A stretch of 7,020 nucleotides of DNA from NCBI GenBank assembly GCA_001829505.1, contig MIBK01000069.1, positions 2,896 to 9,915 on the forward strand, in the 5' to 3' direction. Position numbers and translations under genes: made by a program. The notes beneath the pieces were generated by a model. That model searched no databases. It saw only the letters and a program-made list of their open reading frames with translations, and was not told where the DNA came from. Shown in pieces: positions 5,272-7,020 of the stretch (the stretch's first letter is position 1; each line of letters begins with the position of its first letter). This DNA comes from Spirochaetes bacterium RBG_16_67_19. Its GTDB lineage: Bacteria; Spirochaetota; Spirochaetia; SZUA-6; DRHE01.

Positions 5272-5291
5272 GAAGTCAGACATGCAATGCT
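5263..5291 (+). promoter_or_regulatory. Candidate promoter of the haem-binding protein gene
   Basis: A perfect TTGACA (5263-5268) is followed after 17 bp by AATGCT (5286-5291), a weak -10 box with three of six consensus bases. The start of transcription would be near 5298, just before GGAGGT. The weak -10 suggests help from an activator or low basal activity. Confidence 0.4.
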
Positions 5292-5311
5292 CGGCTTTGC
5301 ATGGAGGTAGA

Positions 5312-6334
5312 ATGAAGAAGATCGCTCGCATTACGATTCCTGTACTATTGCTTGGCTTCGCGCTGGGTGTTGCCATACCTGCCGCCGCGCAGCAAGCGGG
5401 CGTTCTATCCGCCCGCAAGGTTGGCGCTGCGCCGGCAGTGGACGGGGTCATAGAGGCAGCCTGGAACGCGCTGCCGGCATTGAGCTTCAAGGCGGTGGGG
5501 GGACGCAATTTCGCAAATGGCTCCACGGAAGCCACGATCAAGGCGATGTATACCTCGGATGCCCTTTACCTGCTGTTGCAGTACAAGGACCCTACGGACA
5601 GCCAGCGGCGTTCACCCTGGCAGAAGCAGGGCGATGGAGCCTGGAAGAAGCTCGCCGATCCCGCGGACAAGGGAGGTGACAACAACCTATACTACGAGGA
5701 CAAGTTCGCCTTCATCTGGGACATCAGCTCTCCCTCCTTCGCCCGGCAGGGTTGCGCGGTCGCCTGCCATGTGGGTGAAGGCAAGCCATATGGTAACAAG
5801 TACGTCCCGGAGGAGGGCGCCCGGCTGGACCTCTGGCATTGGAAGGGCGTACGCACGGGGGCAGTGGGCCAGGTCGACGACCAATACGTGGACAGCACCC
5901 GCTACGAAAAGGAAAAGGCACCCGAAGCAGGCAGGAAGAGCGATCCAAAAACCGGCGGGGGATACGCTGACAACGTATCCGAGGACAAGAAAGGCCCGCG
6001 CTTTGCCTTGCCGGGCGACAAACCGGCGCCTCCCTTCTGGATCCTGGACCGTGAAAAGCAGCCTTTGGATTCAACGAAATACAAGCCCGGGGACGAAGTG
6101 CCCGGGATTCTGGTCTCCCCCTTCACCGGAGACCGGGGTGAGATATCGGCCCGCGAAACCTATCAGAATGGCCTACGGACAATGGAAATCGCGCGCAAGC
6201 TGGTGACGGGCAGCGAGTTCGATGTGCAGTTCAGCGACTTGAAAAAGGAGTATCCCTTTGGCGTGGCCCTGTTCGACAATGCGCAGGTTCGACACGCCTT
6301 TTCAACGGGCGCTTTGCGCCTGAAGTTCGAATAG
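5312..6334 (+). CDS. Ethylbenzene dehydrogenase gamma-like secreted haem-binding protein
   Basis: The 340-residue product begins with a Sec signal (MKKIARITIPVLLLGF to AAA, cleavage near residue 26), so it acts in the periplasm. The mature part opens with APAVDGVIEAAWNALPAL and IKAMYTSDALYLLLQYKDPT, the beta-sandwich start shared with the haem-binding subunit of the DMSO-reductase-type ethylbenzene dehydrogenases (EB_dh). Residues 147-153 read GCAVACH, a CX3CH motif that may hold covalent haem, followed by DLWHWKGVRTGAVGQVDDQY (173 onward). The C-terminal part ends with the strand pattern SDLKKEYPFGVALFDNAQVRHAF. GGAGGT before the ATG at 5312 fixes the start; an ATG 30 bases upstream adds only MQCSALHGGR. 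No catalytic molybdenum subunit lies nearby, so it may be a stand-alone electron carrier. It is divergent from padR. Confidence 0.85.
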   Translation: MKKIARITIPVLLLGFALGVAIPAAAQQAGVLSARKVGAAPAVDGVIEAAWNALPALSFKAVGGRNFANGSTEATIKAMYTSDALYLLLQYKDPTDSQRRSPWQKQGDGAWKKLADPADKGGDNNLYYEDKFAFIWDISSPSFARQGCAVACHVGEGKPYGNKYVPEEGARLDLWHWKGVRTGAVGQVDDQYVDSTRYEKEKAPEAGRKSDPKTGGGYADNVSEDKKGPRFALPGDKPAPPFWILDREKQPLDSTKYKPGDEVPGILVSPFTGDRGEISARETYQNGLRTMEIARKLVTGSEFDVQFSDLKKEYPFGVALFDNAQVRHAFSTGALRLKFE

Positions 6335-6351
6335 ACCAGACTTTCATGGCG

Positions 6352-6376
6352 GAGGGCGCACCCCATGGGCGCCCTC
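6352..6376. terminator. Hairpin between convergent genes
   Basis: GAGGGCGC (6352-6359) and GCGCCCTC (6369-6376) form an 8-bp perfect stem with a nine-base loop. It lies in the 52-bp gap between the stops of the haem-binding protein gene and the DUF1761 gene. No T run follows on either strand, so it is a plausible but non-canonical bidirectional terminator. Confidence 0.45.
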
Positions 6377-6386
6377 GCCAGCCCTC

Positions 6387-6806
6387 CTACAGCCTCCAGA
6401 CGGCGAATACCAGTCCCTCGACCGCGTTGAGCACGAGCTGGTACAGGGCGAACAGCAGCCAGGCGACCGCGGGGATGCGGTGGAAGATGCCGTTCACCAG
6501 CGCCGCCGTGGAGCCGATGCCCACCGAGACCACGGCCCCCAGCAGGACGCCGCGCCACCAGACGGTGATCCCCAGCGCGCCGACCAGCACGGCCAGCACG
6601 TAGGCCGATACCAGGGCGCCCAAAAAGGCGAAGATGTACATTCCAGCGCCGCCGCCGCTCAATTCCTCTTCCTTTTTCCCGATGCTCCGCAGCCAGAGCT
6701 TGCCGAACAGCGGGCCATACCAGAGGAACCCCAGCAGCATGCTGAAAACGGCCCCCAGCACGACGGCGATCCAGTTGACCTGTCCGAAGAACTCCATGGT
6801 ATTCAT
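6387..6806 (-). CDS. DUF1761 family integral membrane protein
   Basis: The 139-residue product has four predicted membrane helices: about residues 11-33, 55-77, 84-106 and 112-135. The first helix runs into LWYGPLFGKLWLRSIGKKEEE, the WYGPLFGKxW signature of DUF1761, and length and helix count match that family. Function is unknown. The ATG at 6806 gives MNTMEFFGQVNW; an internal ATG at 6797 is possible, and neither has a Shine-Dalgarno site. Upstream, TATATT (6818-6823 on this strand) would start transcription about five bases before the ATG, so the message is probably almost leaderless. The gene is divergent from an oxidoreductase gene with 25 bp between start codons. Confidence 0.88.
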   Translation of the reverse strand: MNTMEFFGQVNWIAVVLGAVFSMLLGFLWYGPLFGKLWLRSIGKKEEELSGGGAGMYIFAFLGALVSAYVLAVLVGALGITVWWRGVLLGAVVSVGIGSTAALVNGIFHRIPAVAWLLFALYQLVLNAVEGLVFAVWRL

Positions 6807-6816
6807 ATCGGAAAAG

Positions 6817-6824
6817 TAATATAT
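6817..6824. promoter_or_regulatory. Palindromic AT box, possible shared -10 element for both strands
   Basis: AATATATT is self-complementary (6818-6825). With flanking bases it gives TAATAT on the plus strand (6817-6822) and TATATT on the minus strand. It sits midway between start codons at 6806 (minus) and 6832 (plus), at a suitable distance for transcripts starting within a few bases of each codon. No convincing -35 box is visible on either side (CCATGG and CTGCAG at the expected places). Confidence 0.4.
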
Positions 6825-6831
6825 TTCGCGC

Positions 6832-7020
6832 GTGAAGGCACTGCAGTACGACAGTTACGGCGGCCCGGAAGTGCTGCGCCTGCGGGAAGCGCCCGTACCG
6901 CGCCCCGCGCCCTGGGAGTGCCTGGTGCGTGTGCACGCCGCCTCCATCAATCCAGCGGACTGGAAGCTCATGGCAGGGCAATGGCGTTTCGTCACCGGGC
7001 GGCGCTTCCCCAGGGGCATC
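6832..7020 (+). CDS. NAD(P)-dependent alcohol dehydrogenase/quinone oxidoreductase, N-terminal part (3' cut by window edge)
   Basis: A GTG opens 63 codons running off the window: MKALQYDSYGGPEVLRLREAP, then CLVRVHAASINPADWKLMAGQW and FPRGI. This is the N-terminal GroES-like region of zinc-independent medium-chain dehydrogenases such as quinone oxidoreductases. In these the VxAxSINPxDxK block and the FPxxxG that follows are conserved. The residue after the Asn-Pro is Ala-Asp rather than a zinc-binding Cys, consistent with the zinc-free branch. These enzymes reduce quinones, enones or aldehydes with NADPH. No Shine-Dalgarno lies before the GTG, and the putative -10 box is only about ten bases upstream. 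Confidence 0.88.
   Translation, partial: MKALQYDSYGGPEVLRLREAPVPRPAPWECLVRVHAASINPADWKLMAGQWRFVTGRRFPRGI

Noticed and set aside
6163..6981. A 272-codon minus-strand frame across the DUF1761 gene
   Set aside because: Low-complexity Arg/Gly/Ala product, overlapping three better-supported genes.
1..7020. CRISPR arrays, tRNA, rRNA and riboswitches
   Set aside because: No regularly spaced repeat arrays beyond the three CAAGA motifs, no cloverleaf or rRNA signature, and no recognisable riboswitch core were seen on either strand.

Overview
The window is GC-rich and reads as chromosome from a Gram-negative bacterium. It encodes a lipobox lipoprotein, a secreted ethylbenzene-dehydrogenase-type haem-binding protein and other exported or membrane proteins. 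A two-CW cysteine protein and a haem-binding redox protein would suit an anaerobic or redox-versatile proteobacterium (Desulfobacterota-like or similar). That placement is inference; no rRNA, tRNA or other marker gene is present to fix it.

Positions 1-2330 form an erosion zone. It starts with the last codons of an unrecognised gene, then a short transposase-like remnant, then a decayed copy of methylglyoxal synthase carrying three deletions. An intact mgsA with all its active-site residues follows. Overlapping the mgsA stop is a RibD-C/dihydrofolate-reductase-like gene cut to its N-terminal half. It runs into a secreted protein gene that has no clear start and probably an internal in-frame deletion. 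After a candidate terminator come a minus-strand mini-ORF with a very strong ribosome binding site and a fragment of a PD40 (TolB-like) beta-propeller gene. The repeated theme is loss of sequence by deletion, in places between short repeats.

Positions 2326-3607 hold a minus-strand two-CW cysteine protein, divergent from a probable two-gene operon: a small lipoprotein with an OB-like beta-rich domain, and an EVE-domain protein 10 bp downstream. The EVE gene converges on the next operon, and both stop codons lie in the arms of one hairpin.

Positions 3614-6334 hold a PadR-type repressor and an MFS transporter on the minus strand. They are translationally coupled by an ATGA overlap and transcribed away from a secreted haem-binding protein (CX3CH and DLWHWK motifs). 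The short divergent control region has a well-formed promoter on each side and repeated or inverted motifs between them. PadR probably controls its own operon and possibly the divergent gene.

Positions 6335-7020 hold a DUF1761 four-helix membrane protein (minus) and the first 63 codons of an MDR-family alcohol dehydrogenase/quinone oxidoreductase (plus). Their start codons are only 25 bp apart, around a palindromic AT-rich box that could be the -10 element for both strands, which implies nearly leaderless mRNAs. I found no obvious new multi-gene system; the most unusual points are the deletion-scarred segment, this compact divergent start and the haem-binding protein.
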